This document shows, piece by piece, positions 10,558 through 25,500 of a stretch of 64,000 bases of DNA. Position 1 is the first letter of the stretch. The number at the start of each line of letters is the position of its first letter. The stretch is from Liopterus haemorrhoidalis (Eukaryota > Arthropoda > Insecta > Coleoptera > Dytiscidae). Location: contig OZ020620.1 in NCBI GenBank assembly GCA_963971575.1, positions 41,950,924-42,014,923 of the forward strand, given 5' to 3'. The position numbers and the translations under genes were made by a program. The notes beneath the pieces are model-generated. The model made no database searches. It was not told the origin of the DNA and saw nothing but the letters and a program-made list of their open reading frames with translations.

Positions 10558-13500
10558 TCAAAAATCAGCATCCCATCCTGAAAATTCTTCTGGAGGTATT
10601 TCTTTTTCATCCATTAAACACATAAAATTGGAGACGTCTTCTGGATAATTTATTACAGGAATTATTGGAGGTTGTATCACTCTTTTTCTTAAATCAGCCC
10701 AGTTGAATTCAAAAAACCACCTAAAAATTTTCTGCTATAACCTTTTTGTCATAAAGGTGTCTCAAAAGAAATTTTATATTTAGTGGATCGATTAAAATAA
10801 AAGTAAGCCGTATATAGAAAAAATGTTTATTAATTATTAAAATACACTTTTTGGGGATTTATTTCTTAAAAATAATATCGTTTAAATGTAGACCCTCGCG
10901 TTCTCGGCACTCATTTAATCGAACAGTAAAATTACTTATGACGTCTCGGCAGGTGGACTCAGGGATGGCTGCCATTTCGTGACGGATATTTTCTTTCAAA
11001 TGCGCCAGTGAAGTCGGTTTACTGGCGTAAACTTTAGATTTAAGATAACCCCATAGGAAAAAGTCCATAGGGGTTAAATCTGGACTGCGTGGAGGCCAAT
11101 TTATGTCACCTCTCCGGGAGATCAATTTGCCTGAGAAAATTTCACGAACACGTGGCAGAGACATATTGGACGTGTGTGAAGTTGCTCCGTTCTGTTGGAA
11201 CCATGTTCTTTGGTTATAGCCAGGAAAGTTTTGCAGTTCAGGTACCAAGAAGTTGTCTAACATCTCCACATAACGCTCTGAATTCACTGTAACTGCACGC
11301 CTCCTTTCGTCTTCAAAAAAGTAAGGGCCGATAATTCCTCGCGCCGACATCGCAGCCCATACGGTCACTTTAGGCGAATGTAGGGGTTTCTGATGTTTGC
11401 GTTTCGGATTCGTTGCACTCCAGTAGCGGCAGTTCTGCTTATTTACGTGGCCATTAAGATGAAAATGAGCTTCATCCGAAAACAAAATGTTGGTAAACGT
11501 TGAAAATCGTTCAATCACCTGATTTACGAAATTAAGCCTCTGACTGGCATATTGGGGCTTTAATTCTTGCACCAATTGAATTTTGTAGGGGTGCAGCTTT
11601 AGGTCTTTGTGCATAATGCGATGTAATGCACTTGCGCGCTTCCGAATTGAAAGGTTCGGGTCGTCACGAACAGACTGATTAACATTCTCCACGTTTTCTA
11701 CCGTTCTTGATGACTTAGGTCGCCCGGATTTTGATTTATCCAGCGTTGTACCAGTCTCTTCAAACTTTTTAACCCAATGTCGAATGAGAGGAATGCTTGG
11801 CGCATCATTTAAGTGGCGAAAACCTCGAATACTGCAGAATTTTCTACGCGCTATAGTCGCCAAATCACCGTTTTTGTAAAACTCTCGCACGCATAACGCG
11901 CGGTCTGCTCCCGAGAAACGCTCCATAGCGAGTGAATTCCCAAGAGCCAGGCTACCGATTGCCATAACCCCCGCGCCCCTTGGATACGTTGCGTTCACGC
12001 AGTAAGCTAAATAAATATAAAATTTCTTTTGAGACACCTTGTATTTCTAATTCCTAGTCCACATCTACATACTTTTGCCAGCAAACATACAAAAACATGT
12101 TTAGAAACTGTTTAAAAACTGTTTGCAAACATTTGTGTAAAAATCATTTACACAAATGTATGTGTGTTTTTTGTTTTCCATCGAGGATGGAATACAAAAG
12201 TTTTAAACACAAACATTAGCCCGTAAACGACAGGTCTGGGACACGTTTGTTCACAAAACACGGACAAATTCGTATTCATTCCGAAGTCATTTCGGAACAT
12301 TTGGCTTTGAAATACTGAAATCGAATGAATATTTTCTGATGTGGACAAACTTCTTTTGCCCTAACTTTTGTTTAGGGGCAAGCATAAAACATATTTACTT
12401 TTAAAGTTTTGTTTAAGGGCAAATGTTTTTTGGTTTTGCATCGGGCAAGTTTTTAAAATCATTTGCATGTAAACATTATTTGTAGATCTATACTAGACTA
12501 AGGCCCGGTCTTTCCACCTTTAGATAAAGTCCCAGGTAACTATCTGACAGATAAGGTTATTTGTAACTTCATCTGCTGAGTAAATGTCATCCCTTCTTTC
12601 TATACAAATGTATCTATCGGATAGTTATCTAACGGATAATGAGACTGACGTATTGGATTCACTGACTGGTATTGACATTTATTCAGCAGATGAAGTTACA
12701 AATAACCTTATCTGTCAGATAGTTACCTGGGACTTTAAATGAAGGTGGAAAGACCGGGCCTTAACAGTTTTAATCAAATTTGAATGTGTACCTGTGTCTT
12801 TTTATGGCTCCAATTCCACCTTTTTGATACCCAAGTCTTTCAGAAGGTACCTCACGACAAAGTCGCCTTATTAGACTTTGGGCAGACCTGGATATTTTTC
12901 GCGGGAAATAGATGGTGTCCAAACCTTTCAAAATTTTTGTATAGGTCTTTAAGTGATCTGCTGCATAAAATGGAGGACTGAAAATACATAATAAAATAGA
13001 CTATAATAAAATAAAGTCTTTACAGAAGAAAATGCGTAGCAATGCATTCATTACATTGCTAGGTAATTTTGTTTTTATTTAAAAATACATGATCGCCTCA
13101 CAAAAACATTGCCTTCAATTTAGGCCCAACCATCACACGCGTACGTTACTGTTTTGCTAAATAAGTAATTTGTTGTACTTACTTTCCAGTTAAAAGTTCA
13201 AATATTAGGATTCCCAAAGCCCAGTAATCAACAGCTCTATCGTGACCTTTACGTAATATAACTTCAGGAGCACAATATTCAGGAGTACCACAAAATGTCC
13301 AAGTTTTGCTGCCATGTTTAACCTTTTTGGCAAAACCGAAATCAACCTAAAAATGTTTATTTGTCTCAAATACTTAAATGAACTGGTACGGCGTAAATTA
13401 GTATAAAAAAATCATACACTTGTATAGGTAGTCAGTTATACTTACTAGTTTAACATATCCCATTTCATCAAACATCAGATTTTCAGGTTTCAAGTCCCGA

Positions 13501-16500
13501 TAAATAATTCTATTTTTATGTAAATAACTGAATGCCTCTACTACACAAGCCACTATGAATCTGGCTGAGTTTTCATCAAAACGTCTTCTCTTTTTCATGA
13601 TTGTCCAAACTTCACCGCCAAGACAACACTCTAGAAGAAGATAGGCATAGCGAGTATCTCGATAAGTACGATACAATCTAAAAATATTTAAAATAAAACG
13701 AATTAAACAAATACTATGAAAAGCAGAAATATTTTAAGAACGATAAACAAAAAAGGGAACAGACCTAGTAGTAACAGATAGGTATATTGGAAGTACATAG
13801 TAAAATAAAACAAAAGAAAACAATGAAAGAAGCATGCTGACGAAGGAAGAAATAATTGTTTGATTTGATCGATGATTTCCAAATTGAGCACGTGTACCCC
13901 AAGGGTGCTTGAGGGTACGCAGAGAAAGATTAATATCTAGGTATAGTAATAATAATAATAATAATAATAATCTTTATTGGTGTTTTCGTACATCACAGAG
14001 AATGTTTACACAAGTCAAAGAATAACAAAATAATTAAAAAAATACAGTGAGTCAAATAAATAAAATAATATCGTACATTACAAATAACATATTAAAAAAA
14101 TGGTTTAAAAATTGAGTTAAAAAAGGTTTAGAATAATTTAAAATAAATAAAATAAATACAATACATAATTAAATAAATTTACAAATATACATTCCAAACT
14201 TGTCTAGACAGCGTTCACGAGATCATTAAAGTTATTGGACAGGTAGTCGTCAATAGAATAAAATGCTTTAGCAATAAGATACTTCTTCATAGTTGTTTGA
14301 AAATTGTTAGCTGGTTTTTGTCTGAGGTTGAAGGGTAAAACATTAAAAAAAATTATAACGTAATAATTGATGCTATTTCTAGATTTTGTAAGTCGAGTAA
14401 AATCAGGACGTATATTATTTTTATTTCGTGTATTATGATCATGCATCTCCGCATGAAGGTGATAATCCTCAAACTGGCGGTGAGCATGTATTAAGCATTG
14501 TAAAATATATATACAGGGAAATGTTAATATGTTAAGCGAAATATATTGCTGTTTACAGTCTTCTCTGTAGCCGATCCTGCTAATGACACGTAGAGCTCTA
14601 CGTAATACCCTTTTCACACTAGATCTTTAAGACGAGTGAACTTAAAGTTCACCGCTGTTTAAGATCGGTATGCTTTCACACTTGATGTTTAAATCTCTGG
14701 TGCTGTCATCAGCTACAGTAATTTTGTCCTTAAGTTACCGTCATGAAATTACCAGTTTTGAACTGTCTGCGCAGACGCACATTTTGAATTATTATAAACA
14801 ATTAAGGATATTTCATTTCATTCTACAATAAAGGCACTACAATAAAGAATATATTACACCTGTATTAACATGTAAGTCGATACATTTTATCTCAATTATT
14901 GTAGCTCTGTATTTTATTAAACACATTATTAAAATAAATAATTTTATTATAACAATAAGTATAAACTTCTTATAACGTCGATATAATACAGTATTCTTGT
15001 TTATGATAATATAAAATGTTGACAGCACAAATTCAAGGAGTATTTTTTTATAATAGAAATTAAGTTGGCAATGCGTACGAAGTTTAAGACGCAGATCTCT
15101 GTCTTAAACATCGGTCGTGTTTAGACGAGGCTGTACGGTTTCACATTAGCGTTTAAAGATACATTCACTTAAACATCCGATCTTAAAGATCTAGTGTGAA
15201 AAGGGTATTACAGAGCAAATAGTCTGTTCGCTTGAGGAGCGTGACCACACGCCAGTATTGCATAAGACAGGTGGGGATGAACGAATGAATAATAGATAAT
15301 TTTCAAAATATTGGATGATAGATAATTCTGTAAGTTATGTAAACAATAGATTCCTTTTCGATCTATATTCACCTTCCTATACGATTTCATCCCTCCAAAT
15401 AGAGAGGGTATATTCATAAATTCACATACTAGGATATACGTGCTATTTATAGGTGTACAACTTTGCTTCCACCGTTTTCCTATAGATGACTTTAGCGGTA
15501 AGTAGTGGTCGAAATAAATAGATCATAGACGTCATGCAATAAATTGGGAATCTGTCAACATAACCCCATAAAAACATTAGTCGATTTGTGTCTGCACCAT
15601 AAAGTTATTCTCGATTGAAAATGTCAGTTCACGAGCCAAATTCTCGTCATTTACGGGTGGTTTTAATTTTCTGCTTCAATATGAAGAAATCTGCAGCTGA
15701 GGTTCATCGAATGCTTTCAAATACTTATGGTGAGGCCGCTCTTAGTGAAAGAACGTGTCGTGAGTAGTGATGAAGACTCTTGTCAAAGTCAAGAAGAATT
15801 GGCACGATCATTGGGAATGACTCAACAAGCAATTTCCAGTTTTTTACAATATAGCCTCGAATTTCGAAGAAGAAAAAACGGCAGAAGCAAAGTTGTACAC
15901 CTATGTATTTTTTCTGGTTTCAGGGTACATGACCGAAGAATTTTGGAGACCACCGGTTTAAATTATTCAGGCAGGGCCAAGTCTATTGGATCAATTGGGC
16001 ACAATTGGATCCCACATCTATAGAAGCTCCTCGGCATTTATGCGTTTTTTTTTTTATTCATGAAACTTATAAGACCTAGAAACTTATAAGACCTAGAAAC
16101 TTATAGAATAGGGCGCCGCGTTTAGTTGGACTTGAAGCCAGGAGATCATGAACTTAGAACTACGAGACAAAAAGGGAGGCCACTTTAAAGGTAGGAAGTT
16201 AGTGTTCCTTTTAAATCGTGTACTTTATAGTGTTTTAGAAGGAACTAAATATAAAATAAAGAGAACTACTAATTAAAAGATGACGAAGAAGTACATTATA
16301 ATTTATACCTACTTGCATATGAAACTGCTATTAGAACTTAGCAAAATCTTTTTCTCATTCAATACATGTTCCTGTTGTTTCGTATCAACAACATGTTTCT
16401 TTTTTAAACATTTCAGTGCAAAAGTCAAAGTTGGGTCATTTTTATGTTGGACAAATTTGACTTTACCAAAACCACCCTCACCAAGAATGGCCAATACTTT

Positions 16501-19500
16501 TAAATCACGTAGCTTAATATTACTATACGGTCCATCTAAAAAATCATAGAACAATAAAAACTTACGTCTGACACCAAAAAAATGGTAAAACGGGTTTAGA
16601 ATTTAATAAGTAAGTAAGTTAGTAAGATAATGATCATGCAGTAACTTCTGAATTTGTTTTAAAAATATTCTTACCTTCTGAATCGACGCTTGTGTTAATT
16701 ATGCTTTCATAACCAGACTCGCATTCTTGATTATCTTCGTAACTTTTTTCTTTCCATTCGTTCAAATCTCCAATTAATTGTATAAAAGAATTTTTATCTA
16801 GAGTAAAACATTCAACTCCTGGTGGAAGTGCTAAAACGGATTTGCTTCGTATATCTTCTTTCAAGAGAGCCTGCTCTCCAAAATAATCACCTTTAGTCAA
16901 AATTCTTACATCACTTTCATCCAAATTTTCTAGAAATATATATATATATATATATTTAAATTAATAATAGAAATACTTTGTTACAAAATTAAAGTGTTGA
17001 TTATGGTTAAAGAAAATAATTGATGTGGTTTTTACCTGATGTCCTGTGTGTAACTTTTACACTACCACTGGTTATTATAAAGAATGTGTCTCCAGTCATT
17101 CCTTGCTCAAAAATATAGGTTTCCGCTGGAAAAAATTCCTATAACATTAAAAAATTTGCAAAATTCATCTTAACCAATAAAAATAAATAAAAATTTAGTG
17201 AAGAAAGTAGTTGGTGGGTCTTTCTATACTACGTCACATCCTAAAAATGAAAATTATTCAATAGAACTCGTGATGAAGATGGAAGATGGATGATCTGAGA
17301 GGGACTAACTATTCCTCACTTCTTAAGAATAAGAAACGGATCAACAAACGAAAAAAGTAGCGAGAATTGGACATTAACAAAAATAGATTAACATCACATT
17401 TGAAAGAAAGTAATACGCAAAATTTTTGGTCTTATCGAAATCGTTGGAAAATGAAGACGCCATAAAAATGAAAATATTCGAGCACTGTACGCTTTCTCCT
17501 TTATTTATTTTGACTTGTCCGTTCCATACAATGGCTATCGCAATGCTTATTTTATTGTTTGCTGAACAATTTCCTTGGATCAGCAAACCAGAATGAAAAT
17601 ATCTGAGCTGAACTCGAAACTGGTTGACGAATCAAATATAGGTACAACCATGAACTATATGGGATATACAAGAACCGGATATTGTCAAAACGGTCAAAGT
17701 AGGAAGTTTATGGATGTCATGTACAGAAAATGAACTACAGAAGATATACTAAGGCCGTTTACATAACAATCAGTAAAACCGATGCTGGATACAATGTAAT
17801 CAAATAGATGTTTTCACACATAGTCCAGCCGGGCAAAATTGCCGATCTAACCGATAAATGCAACCGGCGTTAATTTCGACAAATCGGACGCCGGCCCAGC
17901 ATCTCATTGCTTTCATTATACCTATAGTATCCGGGTACTTAATACTATTTTCTAATCATTCTATGAAGAAATCAAATGTATTAGGAAGACTGATTTAGAC
18001 TGATCTACTCTAAGTTTTCTAATGAGCTTGTAAAAACTGCCTTCCAAGTATCTGACAGTTAAAATTGGATGTACTCAGGGTTGTCTTTTGTTTGTGCCTT
18101 TTCGGTACTTCCATCGAAAGTACAACAGGGGGTCTATTCTGTAAGCATTTCGACAATCGCTTTTACAGTATCGTGTTGAAAGTGCCAATTTTCAACACGT
18201 CGCGTTGGTATTCTGTAACTTATCGATAGTGCACTTATTGTGTGATAGTGCAGTATTGTGTTGATTTTGAGACGACACGTACGAACGTGTCGTTTTTGGA
18301 AAGAGATATTGTTTTTAGACTTTTGAAAGTTGTTTACGTTTAGTTTGAATATATTGATTTACTTATTTTGAGGTTAGTATGATTTAAAATGTGTTTTATA
18401 TATGGAAATATGTATATTTTTGTTGTTTTTTTATCTTAAATGTTGTAGTTATGGCCGAAGGACTTATTATATTTGAAGTATTGGATGAATTGGAAGAGGA
18501 AGAGACAAGGGGATATGTCAATGAATATTTTAATTTATAAAATAAAAATAAAATACATATCATAAAATATATTATAAAATAAAAATCCTAATAAAACCAT
18601 AAAAACAAAAACAAAATTAATCTAAATATACCGTCGTGCGGTTTTGCACAATTTTTTGTAGGGGGTAGAGAATGTATTCATTGTGTAAATATTATTTAGG
18701 GGATTAGATGGAAATTCCAAATTTCTATGAAGGATTAGCATGACGTCATGAATTAAGAGAAACAAGTCAACCTTTTGAATAATACCTGCTGGAAGGGAAA
18801 TTTGCACAAAATCCTGCTACAATAATTATTATTAGAGTTATTTTAAACAAATTATATTAACTGTTACGGGGCAGAAAAAATTCAGGTCATATGTTATGTA
18901 CATAGGTGTTATGTACATATATGTGCATTGTATATACTGTCTAATAACCTCAAAGTTTATTCTGTCACAGTACGTCAAAATTTCAAAATGGCCACATTTA
19001 CTTTCGACACTTTCAAACACAAAGTAACACTATACGATGACAGTGTAATGTGCATAGGCAACACGATACTGTGCATGTGACTGTCGAGAAGTTACAGAAT
19101 AGACCCCCAGGTTTCCCAAAATTATGAACTATCAGGTAAGTCAATAAACATTTTTATCATCATCATGCGTTTCAATATCCAACAACTAAACTCCATACCT
19201 CTGAAGATCGTTACCCCTCGGAAAATTAAGGTCAGGCGAAGAAGGATACATCATTCATCAACCTTAGCTGCAATTCTGCAGAAAAACCTTTAAGAGAATA
19301 CTCCGTGTGTATATAGCTATAGCAAATGTTGTAAAATTGTCAAATATGTTAATGAAGCCAAAATATTTTGCGGAATTTTATAAGTTAATTCACAAAAATC
19401 AACTCGATACAAAAATTAGGTAACACAGAACAAAAATAAATAACCATTTATAGAATACCGCGTCTTCACAGGTCAGCGCGTTTTATGTCCGGCAACATAA

Positions 19501-22500
19501 ACGAAAGGATATCGTTATTGGGCAAATTAAAATCAACAAGAGATGTGTTCGACATAACTGTGCAGTGTTAACTCTGTGTCGTGCAAGTTTTTTTGTCACG
19601 TGACCACTGTGCAAGAAAGTCAAAGATGAACGCTTTGTTCAGATTGTGCAATTATTCTTGTTATTTTAACTTTTGTTTTTTGTAAACAAATAAATTATGT
19701 GTGTTTGATTACATGAAGTCTGTCTTCTGCTACTTGTTTAGTACGATAATATAAAAATGACGCATGAAGGTTTTGGGATGCGTTTAAGTAATATAAAAGA
19801 AATTTTATTTGATGAGGAGAACAATTCAGAAGAATTTTCCAAACCAGAAAATTTTTGGAATAAGTGTTTGAATATGCAAAGAGTACTGTTCCAAACATGA
19901 GTACAAATCAATTCAAAGTACATTTCCGCTTATATCCAGAAAATTTTCAGTCTTTTTGAGTGTATTTCATGTTCCACCAAGAGGTTCATGTCTGTACTAT
20001 TTATTTTGCAAATACTGCAAACGTACGTAAAATTATAAATTTTTATAATAAATTCAAGAGCAAATCAAGTGCAGGCAGACCATGCGCAAAATGGACAGTC
20101 AACAAAATATCTGGAAATACCAGAAAATTAAACACATCTATGTTTCGATGAGATGTTTATTTTCATTTCAAACACTTGAAAAACACAAACACAAAAAATA
20201 TGAAACAAATGCTCGATAAATTCCACTATAGTTTCTTCTTGATCTGACTGGATGCTAGAATTTCGACGTTATGTCATTGAAAAAAAAATGGTAGCTTTCA
20301 AATTGTGGATATATACGCGCATGCTGACCATTTCATGGACAGAAGAGATAAAAAATACAGAGGTCTTATTAAGAGTAGACAAAATAAGGAATTCCTCGTC
20401 ACCAATGAAGAAACGAAAACTGTTTTTTTTTTCGGCATGTGTTGTGCTACGAGAAGCACCGAATTCTTCTTTTAATAGTAGAGGAAAATATCACTAGTAT
20501 ACCCTTAGTAGCAGAGGACAATGAAGAACTTCATGACTCAAAAACCTTCGAGAGTTTGATATGTTAAAAAAGAGCTTGTTTCGGTATACCGTATAAAGAA
20601 ACCAATTGCATTGATGGTCTTTAATCTTCTATAGAAGACAGCACAAAAAGAAGAAGAATTTTTAACAAGTAGGCAACTTAAACAACTTAACAAACACTGG
20701 TTGACGTAAATTTAGTATTTCTAAATATTATATAAAAGTTTACTTACAATTTTAAAAACGTCGGCTATTTTGATCAAAGTATCATTACTCAGTTTATTCA
20801 ACAGTGGAATTGATTTTAGAAAAACTATATTATCTTGTAGTCTTTGAATTCCAGTTCGAACCATGATTTGTTGAAAAATCTTTCTCTCCAACACCCAAAT
20901 TTTGCAATCAGTTTTAGCTAAAACATATTAATTTAACATACCATTACAATTCTTTTCATATAAGTACCTTTTACTGACGCTGTCCTGGTGCAATTATACA
21001 AAACTGCCAATTCTCCAAAAACTTCTCCAGGTCCCATTTTTCCAATAATTTCCTCATCATTTAGTACTTCTAATTCACCAAATCCAGAAACAAAAAGTTG
21101 GTCTCCATGATCCCCTTCTTGGATAACATAAGAATCTTTTTCGTATTCTTTTGGATACATTACATCAACTATTTCACGTACTTGAGCAGAATCTAATTTT
21201 TTTAAAAAATCGTTCTCTAAAATTGCTTCCCGAATCAGTTGTTTTGATCTAAAAATTACATTAAGACATTATTATTTATTAGAACATACATTAGGACAGT
21301 GGTTTTCAAAATTTTTACATCAGTGTCACAATTTAAAGGAACAAAAATTACAATGCACAATAGGTACAAGTGAAAAATTAAATATGAAAATGTATTTTAT
21401 ATGCATTGCTTACAGAGCTATTTTCTGAATCTCGTGACATAAGAGAATCATGCTAGGATGATTGAGAATAAGAAAATCAGGTGGGCCATGGAGTACAAAA
21501 TTAACACTATCATTTTATACAGTTATACAGGGTGTTTGTTTGGAACGCCTCACCTCGAATAACTCCTTTATTTTAAGAGATAGAAAAAATTCTTCAAAAG
21601 AAAAGTTAAACAAAAGGGCCCTTTTCAGGACTATAATAAAAATTCTGCATCACTTCCGGTTTCAACGGAAATTGTTTTAACTTTTTATCTAGCATAGGGA
21701 ACCGGTACTTCATTTTTTTGAAAGTACAATAAATCAGCTTTATTAGTTGATCAGGTGTTAAATGCCGGACACGTAATTTTATGTGGTACATCTGAGTGTC
21801 GGTCATCTGAATTTACAATATATTGATTCTGTTTGCCAACAAGTGCATTATAAATATTAATTGTTGAGTTAACGTGAAGTTTAGGATAAGGTAAACTTAA
21901 AGAGATTCTTTACTTCACAAATTATTTTATTTTCACTATACGTACATTTCGGCTACGAAGTAGCCATCTTCAGTAGTTGAATAAAACTGTTTTATTCAAC
22001 TACTGAAGATGGCTACTTCGTAGCCGAAATGTACGTATAGTGAAAATAAAATAATATGTGAAGTAAAGAATCTCTTTAAGTGCATTATGTTCATTGTCTC
22101 ATGAAATAAAATTAGTTTAGTTGGACAGGAGCAGCTAAAAGTTAAATATGCAACTTGCACGTGCAAGCATATTAGTGCAGTTTTGTTTTTCTGCGACAAA
22201 TGTAATGAACAAACTAGCATAGTATCAGTTACTTTTTGACTCAAAATTCCCATGCCCAGTGTTGTAATGTATCTAGGTACATTTTAAAATATGTATCTGT
22301 ATCTGTATCTAGATATTTAAATCAGTATCTAAGTATCTGTATTTCAGGTACTTTCCTATTTTGTCTTTTTCAAGGTCTTTTTACAAAATATGTCCTTACG
22401 ATTTTTCAAGTTGGTAATACATTTAGCATCATTTATAATATTATCTAATTATCTAATCTAAGAATAAGAATTAATTTTATAAATGTGAATTAAATAAAGA

Positions 22501-25500
22501 AAAATATAATAAATAAAATTGTCGTTTTATTTTTGTCATCCTAAATACTCATTTAATAATCAGTAATTTATTAGCGAACAAAAAATGTTCGAGATATCCG
22601 CTGAAATTGGAATAAAAAAGTGATTTTTTTAAAGATTACATAGGTATATAGTTAGTTAATATTTCTGACACACAGCTTCAAAGGCTATTTGTGTTTATTT
22701 TAAGAGTAATAATAGTGCATAACTTATTTTTTATTGTGAACAAATATATTCCTTGCTCTAGTAATTTTTTTTTTTGTAGTGTTTTCATTTTTCCGAAAGT
22801 ATCTTAAAAGTATCTTGAAGTATCTAGATACATTGTAAAAAAAATGTATCTGTATCTAGATACTTTTTAAAATTTGTATCTGTATCTGCATCTAGATACA
22901 TTTTTCCTCAAGTATCTGTATCTGTATCTAGATATATTTTCAAATGTATCTATTACAACACTGCCCATGCCTTCCTCTTGTCCATAACCAAATCTTTTCC
23001 CAATCTGGACTTAATATTAACTTTCCTTTCATTTTTCTTAAGAAAAGAAAAAAAAAACTAAGATGCCTATCTTTGTCCTGTCTGGAATTACAGCCAAAAA
23101 CACTAGAATTTGTTCTACTTTTATAGTTTTTCAAAACTATTGTCATTTTAACAAAAATTCAACACTAGAACATATGTAATAAGTTCAAACAGTACTAGAG
23201 CGCCTAGTACAATATTTGACCACAAGACTGCGTATTCGAGCGTGTCAGTTCTCAATAACTCATGATTATTTTGAAAGTATTCCGAAAGAAGATTGATTGG
23301 AAACTTTTAAGAAGTGGAAGGAAATAATTGCCAAGTGTATTATTGTTGAACATATTTTAATAAAATAAATAAAATAATAAAATCCTAAAAAATAGAACCA
23401 TGTTTGTTATTTTACCCTCGTATGTATATGATTACTTTGGATTAGAATTCGGAAGGAAGTCGACCAACGGGAAGTCCAAATATTTTGTATAAAAAAATTT
23501 GTAGAATGCAGTGCTTATGTAAGTTTGGTCATCGCCCGACCTTGATTTTGTGACCTTGTATTAAAGCTTGCGTGCTTTTAACCATTCAAGCTTATGTAAA
23601 TCGCAAATAAAGTTACATAAATTTGCGAAGAGCTAAGAAAAAAAAGTGTTTAAAAACACAGACACGAAAATAAAATTCTAGAAAATGAAATACCTAAGAT
23701 CTTTGTCAATTCGTGCTAATTTCACATTACATAATTGTCCTAAAAATTCACCAGATTCGGCGGAAACACCTTGTTTTTTATTCAGCGTTGTTGAGGTGGT
23801 ACTAAATGATTTTTGTAATGTCTGTCTTTTGGAAGAAGTAATACTGTGTTCCTGAATTGGAAATAGGGTCTCTTCCTTCTTTAACATTGTATTCGCTTGT
23901 TGTAAAACACTCTAAAATATTTTTATTTTAGTAATCAATTTAAAAAATAACATTTCAGGATTGCATAGGTATCTACAAGCAAATTATTGAAGTTTGCAGC
24001 ACGAAAAACACACTAAAGCTACGATCAATTAGAAAGATGTTGATGGCGACTATAGTATAGGGTTGTCGGCGAATCAGTACAGTTGCGTCACTGGAAACGT
24101 CACATGTTTTTGTGACGTCATATTTAGTACGTCTACATAGCATCCATTTAACGAATGTAATATTCGTATCGAAATAAAATGAAAATATAAGAATAAGAAC
24201 AGAATAGAAACAAATAAACTATTCTAATAGGCTAAATAGTCCTAAAAAGGGCTGATGTAATCTAAAAATACTAAGAAAATAATCCAAAGAAAATAGAAAT
24301 ATGTTGAATTTAACCTAAAAAGCTATGCACTACACACAATATCAAATGAAAATCTAAAAGATATCAGTAAGAAAGTATATAACTAAACATAAAACTGCTA
24401 AATAAACAACAAACTAAATAAAAAAGGTTTTTAGAAATTACTTTTAAGTTAGATATGCGAACACAAGTATCAAAACACATCAGAACCTATCATAAAATAT
24501 CAAATGTAAATATCGTTTTATTTAACTTGGTATCGTTAAATAAAACGATATTTACATATGTCCCTATATTAATTAAACACTTTTAACATTTCTAATCTTC
24601 AAAATGACTATCGAACACAAACTAAATATGACTTCAAAAGGTATGTTTTAGTAAAATAAAAGAAGACCAATATTATTCTATAATTCACATACAAAAAATA
24701 TTTAGTTATTATATTTAGTTATTTTTTCGCCACTAAGTTTGTCATTGAAGTTATGACCCAAAATGTCCAACTGCGTTGATTGACCGACTGACCTATAGAC
24801 GATTATCAGTTAATATTTTTTCTTTTTAGTCTTAAATAATCTATATGTTAAATTTTTGAGTGTATCTGGTAGATAATCATAGAAGAAAGCTACCAAATAT
24901 TTAGCATTTCTACATTTGGATAACCTAAATCTAGGCAGTCTGATGTTGCCACCAGAGCGAACATTGTAATCATGCCTGAGGATACTGTTACATATTAGTC
25001 AGAATTTTCTTTAATTTATACCAGATACATATATATATAAACAAACTATAAATTGTCATAATTAGAGCTCTCGGCAATGGTGAGTTTAATCAAAGAAACG
25101 AACTTTATAATCAGTTTCTTTGGTTTAAGCGGAACTAGATTTTCATATCCAGAGCCGCAGTAAGGAAAACTTGCGCTAGGGGCAGAGATGTGTTTTGGCG
25201 CCCTTGGCAAATAAAAACAAGGTTCTCACCTCTCAAAATTTACGTGATGAGCAAAAAAAAAGGTCCTCACCTCCAAAAATCCAAGTGACGAGCAAAAAAA
25301 AAAGGTCCTCGCCTTCGTAATGGCGCCCCTTAGTCAAGCCCGTCAGCGCCCTTTTCCTTAGTGCGCCCAGGGCCGTCGCCCCCCCCCCTTAATGTGGCTC
25401 TGTTCATATCTAGTAATTTGAACGATTAAATGAAGCTTTTGATAATTTTGTTTAGCAAAGACCCACTTCAATAGTTAAAAAATGAGCTAGTGACAACATA

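Larger units (their letters stand above)
21750..23255 (+). repeat. Interspersed repeat of unknown class, interrupted twice
   Basis: Pieces TGTCGGTCATCTGAATTTAC, CTTTTTGACTCAAAATTCCC and TGGACTTAATATTAACTTTC recur in inverted order at 37059-37530, and part recurs at 59280-59545. In this copy a palindromic MITE (21898-22078) and a hAT MITE (22257-22963) have landed inside. No coding capacity and no clear termini seen. Confidence 0.55.

Noticed and set aside
12501..12762. PIF/Harbinger assignment with an exact 3-bp duplication
   Set aside because: The flanks read TAA on the left and TTA on the right, not a direct duplication, so only a fold-back MITE is claimed.
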